Part shown: piece by piece, positions 25,416-34,098 of the stretch
How positions within the stretch are numbered: position 1 is the first letter of the stretch
How the letters are laid out: every line of letters begins with the position of its first letter
Assembly: GCA_963799105.1 (NCBI GenBank)
Contig: CAWCVR010000010.1
Location: 496,001 to 560,000 of the forward strand
Length of the DNA stretch: 64,000 nucleotides
Source: CAWCVR01 sp963799105
GTDB lineage: Bacteria > Acidobacteriota > Terriglobia > Bryobacterales > Bryobacteraceae
Direction: 5' to 3'
Notes under the pieces: generated by a model
Seen by the model: only the letters and a program-made list of their open reading frames with translations
Databases searched by the model: none
Told to the model about the DNA's origin: nothing
Program-made: the position numbers and the translations under genes

Positions 25416-28061
25416 ATGCATATTCGATCCACCGCCGTTCTGTTCACGCTTCTGGGTGTTGGCGCAGGCGCCGCCGCCGAACCGCCCAAGTTCCGGCTCG
25501 CCGATACCGCCGCCCCGGTGCGCTATGCCGTTGACCTGACCATTGTGCCCGGGGAAAGCGCCTTTCGCGGCGCCGTCGATATCGAATTCACGGTGACCGA
25601 AAGCACGCCGGTGCTCTGGCTGAACGCCGCGGACCTGACGGTGGCATCGGCCACCCTGCGCACCGCGGGCGAGACGCGCGCCGCCAAGGTGACGCCTGGC
25701 GGAGCCAGCTTCGTGGGCTTCGCCTTCGACCCGCCCCTGGCGCCGGGCGCGGGCACCCTGCACGTGGCGTACTCCGGCAAGATTCAGAATTCCAGTAGCG
25801 CCGGCGTGTTCCAGTTGCGCGACGGACAGAATCCGCCCTGGTATGTGTACACGCAGTTCGAGCCCACCGACGCGCGCCGCGCCTTCCCGTGTTTCGACGA
25901 GCCGCGGTTCAAGACGCCATGGCAACTGACGCTGCACGTCAGGCGGGAACACCTGGCGGCTTCCAACACGCCCATCGTCCTCGAGACGCCCGAGGCCGGC
26001 GGAATGAAGCGCGTCGAGTTCGCGCCTACCCGCCCGCTGCCCAGTTACCTGGTGGCTTTCGCGGTGGGCCCCTTCGAAGCGGTCGACCTCGGAAAGGGCG
26101 GACGCAAGGGAATCCCCCTGCGCATCCTGGTGCCCGCCGGGCGCGGCGGCGAGGCGGAGTTCGCCCGCACGGCGATTCCCGACATCCTCAAACTGCTGGA
26201 GGCCTATTTCGATTCTCCGTTCCCCTACGACAAGCTCGACAGCGTGGTCATGCCGGTCGGCGGTTTCGCCATGGAGAACGCCGGGATGATCACCTACACC
26301 CATCCCATGCTGCTTTCCGCGCCCGCTTCCGCGACCCATGCCTGGCAGCAGGGCTGCGCCTCGGTGGCGGCGCACGAAATGGCGCACCAGTGGTTCGGCG
26401 ACCTGGTGACCACGGCGTGGTGGGACGACATCTGGCTGAACGAGTCGTTCGCCACCTGGATGTCGAGCAAGATCGTCGACGAATGGAAGCCCGAGTGGAA
26501 GGAGCCGGTGAGCGTGGTTCAGTCCAGCCTGGGTATCATGGGGCTCGACAGCCTGGCGTCCACGCGGCGCATCCGCCAGCAGATCCAGAACGACAGCGAC
26601 ATCGCCAACGCCTTCGACGGCATCTCCTACGAGAAGGGCGCCGCGGTGATCGGCATGTTCGAGAGCTGGCTCGGCGAAAAGCCGTTTCAGAACGGCGTGC
26701 GGCTGTATATGAAGCAATACGGCAACCGGGCGGCCACCACCGCCGACTTTCTGGCCGCCATCTCCAAAGCCGCTGGAACCGACGTCGCCCGGCCCTTCAA
26801 CACCTTCCTCGACCAGGCCGGCGTCCCCCTGGTGACGGCCGATCTGCGCTGCGCCGATGGCCCGCCGCGCCTCGCGCTCGCGCAGCGCCGGTCGCTGCCC
26901 ATCGGGTCGCGCGGCGACACGAAGCAAACCTGGATGATCCCCATTTGCGTAACCTACCCGGCCACGGGCGGCGCCGTGCGCGAGTGCCAGGTGGTGAGCG
27001 ACCCATCGGCCGAAATGAAGCTCAGCAAGGCCGCAAGCTGTCCGGAATGGGTGCTGGCCAATGCCGGTGAAACCGGCTATTACCGCGTGCTCTATAGCTC
27101 CGCCATGCTGCGCCGCCTGCTGGCCGATCACGGCGCCAACCTGACGCTGGCGGAGCGCGTCGGCGTGCTGGGCGACGTCAACGCCCTGACGGCCGCCGGC
27201 GAGATCCCGCCCGGCGATGCGCTGGCGCTGGCGGAGCCGTTCGCCAGCGACCCGGACTGGCGCATCGTGTCGCAGACCATCGGCATCGCCGGGATGCTGC
27301 GTCCGCCGCTGGTGCCCGACGAGCTGCTGCCGAATGCCGCGCGCTTCCTGCGGAAGGTTTACGGAGACCGCGCCCATGAGCTGGGCTGGATCTCCAAACC
27401 CGGCGACAGCGAGGACACCAAGACGCTGCGGCGGCAACTGGTGGGAATGGTGGCCACAGCGGGTGAGGACGAGCAACTCAGGAAGGAGGCCACGGCGCTG
27501 GCCATCGGCTGGATGAAGGATCGCAACTCCTTGGATCCCGGCATCGCGGGAACCGTGGTCGCCACCGCTGCCCGCCAGGGTGACCAGGCGCTGTTCGACC
27601 GGATGCGCGCCGAGCTGCGAACCACCACGGACAAGCAGCAACGCGGCATCCTGATCGGCGGCCTGGCCAACTTCCGCGACCCGGCCCTGGTCAAACAGCG
27701 GCTGGCCCTGCTTTTGACCGGCGAGTTCGATTTCCGCGAGGTGATGGGCTCGTTCCTCGGCTCGCCAACGCCGGAGACGCGCCGCCTGCCCTTCGAGTTC
27801 GTGCGCGACAACCTGGACGCCCTTTTGAAAGTGCTCCCCCGCGGAGTGGGCAGCGATTTCGCCGCGTACCTGCCGATGGTCGGGGCGGGTTTCTGCAGCG
27901 CCCCCGAACGGGCGGAGGTGGAAGCTTTCTTCAAGCCGAAGGTGGAAGGGTATGCGGGCGGGCCGCGCATCCTGGCGCAAGCCCTGGAGCGCATCGATCT
28001 GTGCATCGCGCGGCGCGCGGCGCTGGGACCCAGCCTGGCGGAGTTTCTCAAGCGCTACTGA
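25416..28061 (+). CDS. M1-family zinc aminopeptidase, exported
   Basis: 881 residues with a signal peptide (MHIRSTAVLFTLLGVGAGAAA). Catalytic signatures are present: the GAMEN-type exopeptidase motif FAMEN at 284-288, HExxH at 320-324 (HEMAH) and the third zinc ligand Glu343 (NESFATW), exactly 18 residues on. The C-terminal half is the helical ERAP1-like domain. It removes N-terminal amino acids from peptides; the signal peptide suggests periplasmic peptide scavenging. A very long minus-strand open frame through the same DNA is an artefact of high GC. The gene plus its small upstream neighbour is bracketed by the two 191-bp repeats. Confidence 0.95.
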   Translation: MHIRSTAVLFTLLGVGAGAAAEPPKFRLADTAAPVRYAVDLTIVPGESAFRGAVDIEFTVTESTPVLWLNAADLTVASATLRTAGETRAAKVTPGGASFVGFAFDPPLAPGAGTLHVAYSGKIQNSSSAGVFQLRDGQNPPWYVYTQFEPTDARRAFPCFDEPRFKTPWQLTLHVRREHLAASNTPIVLETPEAGGMKRVEFAPTRPLPSYLVAFAVGPFEAVDLGKGGRKGIPLRILVPAGRGGEAEFARTAIPDILKLLEAYFDSPFPYDKLDSVVMPVGGFAMENAGMITYTHPMLLSAPASATHAWQQGCASVAAHEMAHQWFGDLVTTAWWDDIWLNESFATWMSSKIVDEWKPEWKEPVSVVQSSLGIMGLDSLASTRRIRQQIQNDSDIANAFDGISYEKGAAVIGMFESWLGEKPFQNGVRLYMKQYGNRAATTADFLAAISKAAGTDVARPFNTFLDQAGVPLVTADLRCADGPPRLALAQRRSLPIGSRGDTKQTWMIPICVTYPATGGAVRECQVVSDPSAEMKLSKAASCPEWVLANAGETGYYRVLYSSAMLRRLLADHGANLTLAERVGVLGDVNALTAAGEIPPGDALALAEPFASDPDWRIVSQTIGIAGMLRPPLVPDELLPNAARFLRKVYGDRAHELGWISKPGDSEDTKTLRRQLVGMVATAGEDEQLRKEATALAIGWMKDRNSLDPGIAGTVVATAARQGDQALFDRMRAELRTTTDKQQRGILIGGLANFRDPALVKQRLALLLTGEFDFREVMGSFLGSPTPETRRLPFEFVRDNLDALLKVLPRGVGSDFAAYLPMVGAGFCSAPERAEVEAFFKPKVEGYAGGPRILAQALERIDLCIARRAALGPSLAEFLKRY

Positions 28062-28095
28062 GGGCTCGCCGCCGTCGCCGCGCCGCGGCGGTTTT

Positions 28096-28286
28096 GTACT
28101 ACTACCTGTCGAATTCTTCGCGCGCCGCGACGGTTTTCTGTGGGGCAGGTTGTCAACCTGCGGCCGATTGCGGGTGCCCTCTGGGCGCGGCCCGGCGAGC
28201 GGAGCTCGCCTGCGCGCGAGACGATCTCGCCCCCGGCAGCCCGGAATATCCCGCGCGGTTGAGTTGCAGCTCTGCTGCTCTGCGGG
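28096..28286 (+). repeat. 191-bp dispersed repeat, copy B
   Basis: Second copy of the element at 24531-24721, direct orientation, 35 bp past the aminopeptidase stop. It holds the hairpin TGTGGGGCAGGTTGTCAACCTG. A second partial core, GCGGGGCAGGTTGTCAACCCGCC, follows immediately at about 28282-28304, which suggests a tandem partial unit. The two copies would allow deletion or duplication of the intervening 3.4 kb by homologous recombination. Confidence 0.95.
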
Positions 28287-28365
28287 GCAGGTTGTCAACC
28301 CGCCTTCCGACGCATGGACAGGGCCGCCCAGTCCGATTGCCGGCTGCCCGCGCCCCCACGCCGGC

Positions 28366-28770
28366 TCACGCCACGAAATCCGCCAGCCGCTCACCGATCC
28401 GGTCGCGGACCCTCCGAAACGCGGCCAGCACCGCTTCCGGCGATCCTTCCACACGGGCCGGATCCTCGAACCCGATGTGCACTCGCCGTCCCACCCTCCC
28501 CAGAAACACGGGACACGTTTCGTTGGCGCCGTCGCACACCGTAACCACCGCGTCGAACGCCTGGTTCAGGAACCGCGCCACGTTCTTAGGGATCGCGCCG
28601 CCGATGTCGATCCCCATCTCGCGCATTGCCTCCACCGCGGCCGGGTGCACGCGGGCCGCCGGATCGGTGCCCGCCGAATAGACCTCCAGCGACGGATCGT
28701 GGGCCTTCAGCAGCCCTTCCGCCATCTGGCTGCGCGCCGAGTTGCCGGTACACAACACCAGGATTCTCAT
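28366..28770 (-). CDS. arsC: Arsenate reductase, thioredoxin-coupled
   Basis: 134 residues of low-molecular-weight phosphatase fold. Catalytic Cys7 starts the CTGNSARS loop; Cys79 and Cys86 follow with the same spacing (72 and 7) as the redox triad Cys10/82/89 of plasmid pI258 ArsC, so electrons come from thioredoxin. It reduces arsenate to arsenite, which is then exported or methylated by the upstream gene products. ATG 28770 has GGAGGAG upstream and overlaps the acr3 stop by 4 bases (ATGA); the frame extends 19 codons further upstream but inside acr3. It is the last gene of the ars operon. Confidence 0.93.
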   Translation of the reverse strand: MRILVLCTGNSARSQMAEGLLKAHDPSLEVYSAGTDPAARVHPAAVEAMREMGIDIGGAIPKNVARFLNQAFDAVVTVCDGANETCPVFLGRVGRRVHIGFEDPARVEGSPEAVLAAFRRVRDRIGERLADFVA

Positions 28771-29850
28771 GCCGGCCGCTCCTCCGCCGCGGGGAACCAG
28801 TGGCGCGTGCGGTTGCAGGCCGCACACACCGACAGCATCACCGGAACCTCCACCAGCACGCCCACCACCGTCGCCAGAGCCGCGCCCGACCCCGGTCCGA
28901 ACAGCGCGATCGCCGTCGCCACGGCCAGCTCGAAAAAGTTGCTGGCGCCGATCAACGCTCCCGGCGCCGCCACCGCATATTCCACCTTAAAGAGCCGCAT
29001 CAGCCCATACGCCAGCCCGGAGTTGAAGTACACCTGCAACGTGATGGGCACCGCGATCAGCAGCACGTGCAGGAAGCGGCCGGTAATGTTGTCCGCCTGA
29101 AACGCGAAGATCGCCACCAGCGTGGCCAGCAGAGCGGCGATGGTCACCGGGGCGAACCGCGGCAGCAGCTTGGATTCGAACCACTCCCGGCCGCGGCTGC
29201 GGACCAGCATCGTGCGCAGCAGCGTCCCGGCGGCGAGCGGGATCACGATGAAGACCACCACCGAGAGAAGCAGCACGCGAAAGGGAACCGTCGAGCGACG
29301 ACGCCCCGGTCACCAGAAACCGCACGATCGGCGCGAACAACACCAGCATGATGAGGTCGTTCACCGATACCTGCACCAGCGTGTACGCCGGGTCGCCGTC
29401 CGTCAGGTGACTCCAGACGAAGACCATGGCGGTACACGGCGCAGCCGCCAGAATAATGCAGCCGGCGATGTACTGGTTGGCGTCGCCCGGCGCCAGAAAC
29501 CCGGCAAATACCACGCGAAAGAACAGCCACGCCAGCAGCGCCATGGAAAACGGCTTCACCAGCCAGTTGACCGCCAGCGTCACGAAGAGCCCGGCAGGCT
29601 TCCGTCCCACGTTGCGGATGGCGCCGAAATCCACCTTCATCATCATGGGCGTGATCATCAGCCAGATCAGCGCCGCGATGGGGACGTTGATCTGGCTGCC
29701 CCGGCCGAATTCCAGGCCGCGCACAAGGGCTACGGCCCGCGGCAGCATCCGCCCCGCCAGCACTCCCACCACCATCGAAAGCGCCACCCAGAGCGAGAGG
29801 TACCGCTCGAAGAACTTGAGCCGCTTCCTGGCCACCGGCGGCGGTGTCAC
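28767..29850 (-). pseudogene. acr3: Arsenite efflux permease Acr3, with a frameshift
   Basis: The first part, starting GTG at 29850, reads KRLKFFERYLSLWVALSMVVGVLAGRMLP ... NQYIAGCIILAAAPCTAMVFVWSHLTDGDPAYTLVQVSVNDLIM, the Acr3/BART arsenite permease with its conserved Cys in AAPCTAMVF. After FLVTGASSL (about 29290) the family sequence continues in another frame as VPFRVLLLSVVVFIVIPLAAG through to QVYFNSGLAYG and the end at 28767. One extra G in the GACGGTTCCC context (about 29286-29290) explains the break. All the rest is intact, so a sequencing error or a very recent mutation is likely. About ten membrane segments. GTGA overlap with arsM and ATGA overlap with arsC. Confidence 0.88.
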
Positions 29851-30674
29851 CGGGCGTCACCCGGCTTCCGCGCCCGCACGAACGCGCTGAGGAATTTGCC
29901 GTCCACCTGGGCCGCGATGTCGCGCGGATCGATGCCCTGCCCGGCCAGAAACGATTGCGCGTCCGCGGCGCTGTAAACGCGGGTCGGTTCGATGGCAATG
30001 TCCTCGAACCCCGCCGCCGCCAGCTTGGCGCGGTACTCGTCCTCGCTCAGCGCCCCGGCCACGCATCCCACCCACAGCAAAACGCTTTCGCGGATCTTCG
30101 CGGGGATCTCGCCGCGCGTCACCACGTCGGCGACGGCCAGCCGTCCGCCCGGCTTCAGCACGCGAAAGGCCTCGCGCAACACCGCGTCCTTATCGCCCGA
30201 GAGGTTGATCACGCAGTTGGAAATGATCACGTCCACGGCGTTATCGGGCAGTGGGATGCGTTCTATCTCGCCCTTGAGAAACTCCGCGTTTTCCACGCCG
30301 GCCTTCTTCTGGTTCTCGCGCGCCAGCGCCAGCATTTCGTCGGTCATGTCGAGACCGTAGGCCCATCCGCCCGGCGAAACGCGGCGCGCCGAGAGCAGCA
30401 CGTCGATGCCTCCGCCGCTGCCCAGGTCGAGCACCCGCTCGCCGGGCCGCAACTCGGCCAGCGCGGTGGGGTTGCCGCAGCCCAGCGATGCCAGCACCGC
30501 GGTCTCCGGCAGTTCGCCCTTTTGCAGCGCGTCGTACAGGTTCGAGGTGATGGGATCGCCGCCCGAGCAGCAGGAGGATGGGCTGGAGCCGCAGCACGCA
30601 CTGCCGGCGCCCGAGACCACCCGCAGCGCGGCCTCGCCGTACTTCTCTTTTACGATCGCTTTCACGTCCGTCAT
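29847..30674 (-). CDS. arsM: Arsenite S-adenosylmethionine methyltransferase
   Basis: 275 residues. VLDLGSGGGIDVLLSA (about 81-96) is SAM motif I; Cys66, Cys154 (ISNCVINL) and Cys204 (WVGCVAG) correspond to the three conserved arsenite-binding cysteines of ArsM. Two additional CC pairs (27-28 and 35-36) lie in the N-terminal arm, as in other bacterial ArsM proteins. It converts arsenite to methylated and volatile arsenicals in the cytoplasm. It follows arsR by 33 bp and overlaps acr3 by 4 bases, so it is in the same operon and presumably induced by arsenite. Confidence 0.94.
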   Translation of the reverse strand: MTDVKAIVKEKYGEAALRVVSGAGSACCGSSPSSCCSGGDPITSNLYDALQKGELPETAVLASLGCGNPTALAELRPGERVLDLGSGGGIDVLLSARRVSPGGWAYGLDMTDEMLALARENQKKAGVENAEFLKGEIERIPLPDNAVDVIISNCVINLSGDKDAVLREAFRVLKPGGRLAVADVVTRGEIPAKIRESVLLWVGCVAGALSEDEYRAKLAAAGFEDIAIEPTRVYSAADAQSFLAGQGIDPRDIAAQVDGKFLSAFVRARKPGDAR

Positions 30675-30707
30675 AATGGTTGTCCCCTGGCGGCGGTTGG
30701 CCGCCGG

Positions 30708-31052
30708 CTACTTGCACAGCCGCACGAAGGTCTCCGGCTTGACCGCCTTGTTCCGTGTGCAGCATTCCGCGTACAGGAAGGTGAGCAGATCCCGCAATGC
30801 CTCGGTGTTGGCGGTGTACCGCAGATACGTGCTCTCGCGCTGGACGTTGACAAGCCCCTCGTTCTTCAACTTGTCGAGATGATGGGAGAGGGTGGAGGGC
30901 GCGATGTCCAGTTCCGTCTGAATCTCGCCCACCACCAGCCCGTCCGGATGCGCGCTCAACAGCAGCCGGACAATCCTCAGCCGCGGCTCCGCCCCCATGG
31001 CGGCCAACATATCCGCGAACCGCGCGACGCTGCCGGCATCGTTCTTCTTCAT
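30708..31052 (-). CDS. arsR: ArsR-family arsenite-responsive repressor
   Basis: 114 residues of winged helix fold: RLRIVRLLLSAHPDGLVVGEIQTEL, recognition helix APSTLSHHLDKLKNEGL and wing VQRESTYLRYT. Cys97-Cys98 (AECCTRNK) plus Cys113 are near the C terminus. The metalloid site is therefore the C-terminal CC type rather than the ELCVCDL type of E. coli ArsR. It is the first gene of the minus-strand operon arsR-arsM-acr3-arsC. A 34-bp dyad ends 5 bp upstream of its ATG, fitting autoregulation. The ribosome site GGAAG is part of that dyad. Confidence 0.93.
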   Translation of the reverse strand: MKKNDAGSVARFADMLAAMGAEPRLRIVRLLLSAHPDGLVVGEIQTELDIAPSTLSHHLDKLKNEGLVNVQRESTYLRYTANTEALRDLLTFLYAECCTRNKAVKPETFVRLCK

Positions 31053-31056
31053 GATG

Positions 31057-31090
31057 CTTCCATAATTCCATTATTATCGAATTATGGAAG
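31057..31090. promoter_or_regulatory. ArsR operator dyad
   Basis: CTTCCATAATTC (31057-31068) and GAATTATGGAAG (31079-31090) are perfect 12-bp inverted repeats with a 10-bp spacer (CATTATTATC). This AT-rich palindrome lies directly before arsR and overlaps its ribosome binding site, so bound repressor would block both initiation and leader. The following 290 bp (31091-31381) hold no recognisable gene. Confidence 0.85.
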
Positions 31091-31381
31091 ATGTCAAGAG
31101 GGGTAGTCCCCCGCCCCATTCGTCCCGGGGGGTTGGGGACGCGGGCGGGCAAGAACGCAATTGGCCGCCTCAGCGCCCAAAGTGTCTGTTTCGGACTCTT
31201 CGATCGCCGGAATTTGCGCGGCCGGCTACGGCCTGGCCGGGCGGGAAACTAATCGCAAAACCCGTGCCGCGGCCCGGCAGTCCATAATCCGGCTGGCCCA
31301 TGCGCGCGCAGGGTGAGATCCGCTCCGCGGCGGTTCCCGCCCGTGCCATGATCCGCAACGGGATCGGACCTGTGGGACGGT

Positions 31382-31528
31382 CTAGCCGCCCGCCCGGACA
31401 GCCGCATACAAGCCGAGGAACAGAAGCACCGACAAGACCGAAATCGCCACCCAGCGGATGGCCCGCTCCCGGCTGTTGGTCTGCTCCCTTTCGTCATGCC
31501 TGATCTGATCCGCGAGGCTATCAAACAT
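31382..31528 (-). CDS. 48-residue single-pass membrane protein
   Basis: Short gene with an ideal ribosome site, AGGAGGT six bases before ATG 31528. The product begins MFDSLADQIRHDEREQTNSR, a charged cytoplasmic stretch, then ERAIRW, and one hydrophobic helix (about residues 28-45, VAISVLSVLLFLGLYAAV) ending in RAGG. The charge pattern predicts N-terminus in. I recall similar tiny Bryobacterales proteins starting MFDSLADQIR, but know no function. It stands between the ars promoter and the rpsA promoter, diverging from rpsA. Confidence 0.8.
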   Translation of the reverse strand: MFDSLADQIRHDEREQTNSRERAIRWVAISVLSVLLFLGLYAAVRAGG

Positions 31529-31785
31529 AAACTACCTCCTGTAATAGGCCGGTATGAAAAGCCGAATCAGAGCACCCAACTCAACCCAAAACGGCGGCCG
31601 CCGTGCTGCACCCGAACCCCCTCGCCGCAAGCGCCGGTTAAGGCGTTCGCCCCGGCTTGCGACAGGGAGTCAGCCGCCGCTTTTCGGTTACCTGCTAACG
31701 AACAGCCCGATTGTATTCCCGATCCGGAGAACTTCCAAGGGCTAATTTGCGGGCCGGGTACCAGTGGTAGCGCACACCGGCCCCG

Positions 31786-31815
31786 TTGACAACCTTCCGC
31801 GAACCGGCGTATATT
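31786..31815 (+). promoter_or_regulatory. Sigma-70 type promoter of rpsA
   Basis: TTGACA (31786-31791), 18-bp spacer, TATATT (31810-31815). The predicted start near 31822 gives a leader of about 157 bases before the S1 start codon. The leader has no obvious uORF; a long leader is compatible with S1 autoregulation, as known in other bacteria. The rest of 31529-31785 shows nothing else I can name. Confidence 0.75.
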
Positions 31816-31978
31816 TGCTAACATACTGATCTCTCAGTGGTTGTTGCAATTTCGCGGAGGGTCTCGTGCTGCACGGCCGGCGGAGGTTTGAAGCGCGCCA
31901 TTCCCGGGCGCTGGCAACCTGCCGAAGGAATTCATAGGCTTTGCAGGCATCGATGAATCCGTAACGGGTGGAGGCGTA

Positions 31979-33694
31979 ATGGCCGAAGACCACGACAATG
32001 GGCAAGTGGACCAGCCGGTCCCCGAGAACTACGAGAACCTTCTCGACGATTACAGCCACTTTGCCCCACCCGCGGCCGACGAAGTCCTCCAGGGCACCGT
32101 CCTCGGTATCACCGCCAAGGACGTGATTGTCGATTTCGGGTACAAATGCGAGGGCATCGTTCCCATCGAACAGTTCCAGACGCCCGCCGGCGAGATCGCC
32201 GTGCAGGTGGGCGACGCGGTCGATGTGATGATCGAGCAGGGCGAGCGGCCCGAGGGATACGTGCTGCTCTCGCACACCCGCGCCTCGCGCCTGCGAGTGT
32301 GGGACAACCTCGACAAGGCCTACGAGGAACAACTCATCCTCTCGGGCCGTGTGCTGGGACGCGTCAAGGGCGGCCTGGCGGTGGACGTGGGGATCAAGGC
32401 TTTCATGCCCGGCAGCCAGGCGGATCCGCGCCCGGTCCACAACCTGGATTCGCTGGTCGGGCAGGACATCCCCGTCAAGATCATCAAGCTCAACCGCCGC
32501 CGCGGCAACGTGGTGGTGTCGCGCAAGGCCGCCGTCGAGGACGAGATCAACTCGCGGAAGGGCGCCACTCTGGAGCATCTGGCCGAAGGGGCCGTGGTCA
32601 CCGGGGCGGTCAAGAACCTGACCGAGTACGGCGCTTTCATCGACCTGGGCGGCATCGACGGTTTGCTGCACGTCACCGACATGTCGTACGGACGGATCGC
32701 CCATCCCTCGGAGTTGCTGCACGTGGGCGAACAGGTCACCGTCAAGGTGCTCAAGTTCGACAAGGGCAAGGAACGCGTGTCGCTGGGCCTGAAGCAGATC
32801 GGGCCCGATCCATGGGAAGTGGTGGCGGAGCGCTTCCCGTTGAACGCGCGGGTGATCGGCCGCGTGGTGAATGTGACGGATTACGGGGCTTTCGTGGAGT
32901 TGGAGCCCGGCATCGAAGGCTTGATCCACATCAGCGAGATGACCTGGTCGCGGCGGATGAAACATCCCTCCAAGGTGGTGAAGCCCGGCGACCAGGTGGA
33001 AGCCGTGGTGCTGGAGGTGCATCCCAGGGAACGCCGGATTTCCCTCGGCCTGAAGCAGCTCGAGCCCAATCCGTGGACCACCATCGACAGCCGTTACAGC
33101 GTCGGCTCGGTGGTCGAGGGCCGGGTGCGCAATATGACCGATTTCGGGGCGTTTATCGAGGTCGAGGAAGGCATCGACGGCCTGGTTCACGTTTCCGACC
33201 TTTCCTGGACCAAGCGGGTGAAACATCCGTCCGATGTCCTCAAGAAAGGGCAGATCGTGCAGGCGGTGATTCTGAACATCGATTCGGCGTCGCACCGCCT
33301 CTCATTGGGGGTCAAACAACTCCAGCCGGACGCCTGGGAGAGTTACTTCCAGCACCACCAGGTGGGTGATACGGTGCATGGCCGGGTCTGCCGTCTGGCC
33401 AATTTCGGCGGCTTTGTGGAACTCGCCGAAGGCGTCGAGGGCCTCTGTCATTTTTCGGAGGTGCCGGGGTATTCCGGCCGCCGCGGCTCCGAGGAACCAC
33501 CCCTGGCGGTGGGCCAGGAATTCGATTTCAAGGTCCTCAAGATGAGTGAAGCCGAGAAAAAGATCGGCCTCAGCCTGCGGGCCGTGGCGGACGACGAGGA
33601 AAAGACCCGTCTGGAAGATTATCAGCGCCAGGCGGCCGCCGCCACCACCACCATCGAGGAAGTCATGAGCCTCAAGGACCGCAACCTTGGTTAA
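31979..33694 (+). CDS. rpsA: 30S ribosomal protein S1
   Basis: 571 residues with six S1 (OB-fold) repeats at about 36-100, 120-185, 204-272, 288-360, 375-447 and 461-540. The last four show the full RNA-binding pattern (e.g. GAFIDLGGIDGLLHVTDMSYGRIAHPSELLHVGEQVTVKVL). It brings mRNA to the small subunit. Start ATG 31979 follows GGAGG. The N-terminal extension of 35 acidic residues is as in other S1 proteins. The following gene encodes an HU-type protein 68 bp away, the same order (rpsA then ihfB/hup) seen in many bacteria. Confidence 0.95.
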   Translation: MAEDHDNGQVDQPVPENYENLLDDYSHFAPPAADEVLQGTVLGITAKDVIVDFGYKCEGIVPIEQFQTPAGEIAVQVGDAVDVMIEQGERPEGYVLLSHTRASRLRVWDNLDKAYEEQLILSGRVLGRVKGGLAVDVGIKAFMPGSQADPRPVHNLDSLVGQDIPVKIIKLNRRRGNVVVSRKAAVEDEINSRKGATLEHLAEGAVVTGAVKNLTEYGAFIDLGGIDGLLHVTDMSYGRIAHPSELLHVGEQVTVKVLKFDKGKERVSLGLKQIGPDPWEVVAERFPLNARVIGRVVNVTDYGAFVELEPGIEGLIHISEMTWSRRMKHPSKVVKPGDQVEAVVLEVHPRERRISLGLKQLEPNPWTTIDSRYSVGSVVEGRVRNMTDFGAFIEVEEGIDGLVHVSDLSWTKRVKHPSDVLKKGQIVQAVILNIDSASHRLSLGVKQLQPDAWESYFQHHQVGDTVHGRVCRLANFGGFVELAEGVEGLCHFSEVPGYSGRRGSEEPPLAVGQEFDFKVLKMSEAEKKIGLSLRAVADDEEKTRLEDYQRQAAAATTTIEEVMSLKDRNLG

Positions 33695-33762
33695 CTTGCA
33701 AATTTCTTGTAATCAAGAGATACTGCGGTTTCGCAAGCGCTTGGCGCGCCAGGAGAAGATGA

Positions 33763-34095
33763 ATGACGAAAGCCGATCTGATTGAAGAAGTCTCCCGTGT
33801 CGTGGAAATGACCCGGAAGGAATCCGAGGTCATCGTGGAGGCCATTTTCGACAGCATCGTGCGGTCGCTGCGCACCGACGACAAAATCGAGATTCGCGGA
33901 TTCGGCAGTTTTCGCACGCGCCAGAGACAGCCGCGCATCGGCCGCAATCCCAAAACCGGCGCGCGCGTCGAAGTGCCCGCCAAGAAGATCCCCTACTTCA
34001 AGCCCAGCAAGGAACTGAAGGACGTGGTCAACAGTTCTCCCGCGCCCGTGGCGCACTCCACCGAGCCGGCTCCCGAACCCCCTCCCATCCTCTAA
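33763..34095 (+). CDS. HU/IHF-family DNA-binding protein
   Basis: 110 residues. MTKADLIEEVSRVVEMTRKESEVIVEAIFDSIVRSL forms the helical dimer core, and IEIRGFGSFRTRQRQPRIGRNPKTGARVEVPAKKIPYFKPSKEL is the beta arm with the conserved GRNP(K)TG tip that intercalates in DNA. The last 18 residues are a Pro/Ser/Glu-rich tail beyond the normal 90-95 residues. The position after rpsA suggests the IHF-beta type, but the HU/IHF distinction is not certain. It bends DNA in the nucleoid. Its stop is 3 bp before the HIT gene, which it probably shares a transcript with. Confidence 0.92.
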   Translation: MTKADLIEEVSRVVEMTRKESEVIVEAIFDSIVRSLRTDDKIEIRGFGSFRTRQRQPRIGRNPKTGARVEVPAKKIPYFKPSKELKDVVNSSPAPVAHSTEPAPEPPPIL

Positions 34096-34098
34096 TCC

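Noticed and set aside
25317..28454. A 1045-codon minus-strand open frame
   Set aside because: It lies antisense to the M1 aminopeptidase, whose zinc motifs are unmistakable; the antisense frame is Arg/Gly/His-rich with no domain and reflects GC codon bias.
31249..31524. 91-codon minus-strand frame and a plus-strand frame at 31496-31789 over the microprotein gene
   Set aside because: Neither has a ribosome site or protein-like text; the 48-codon frame with AGGAGGT is better supported.
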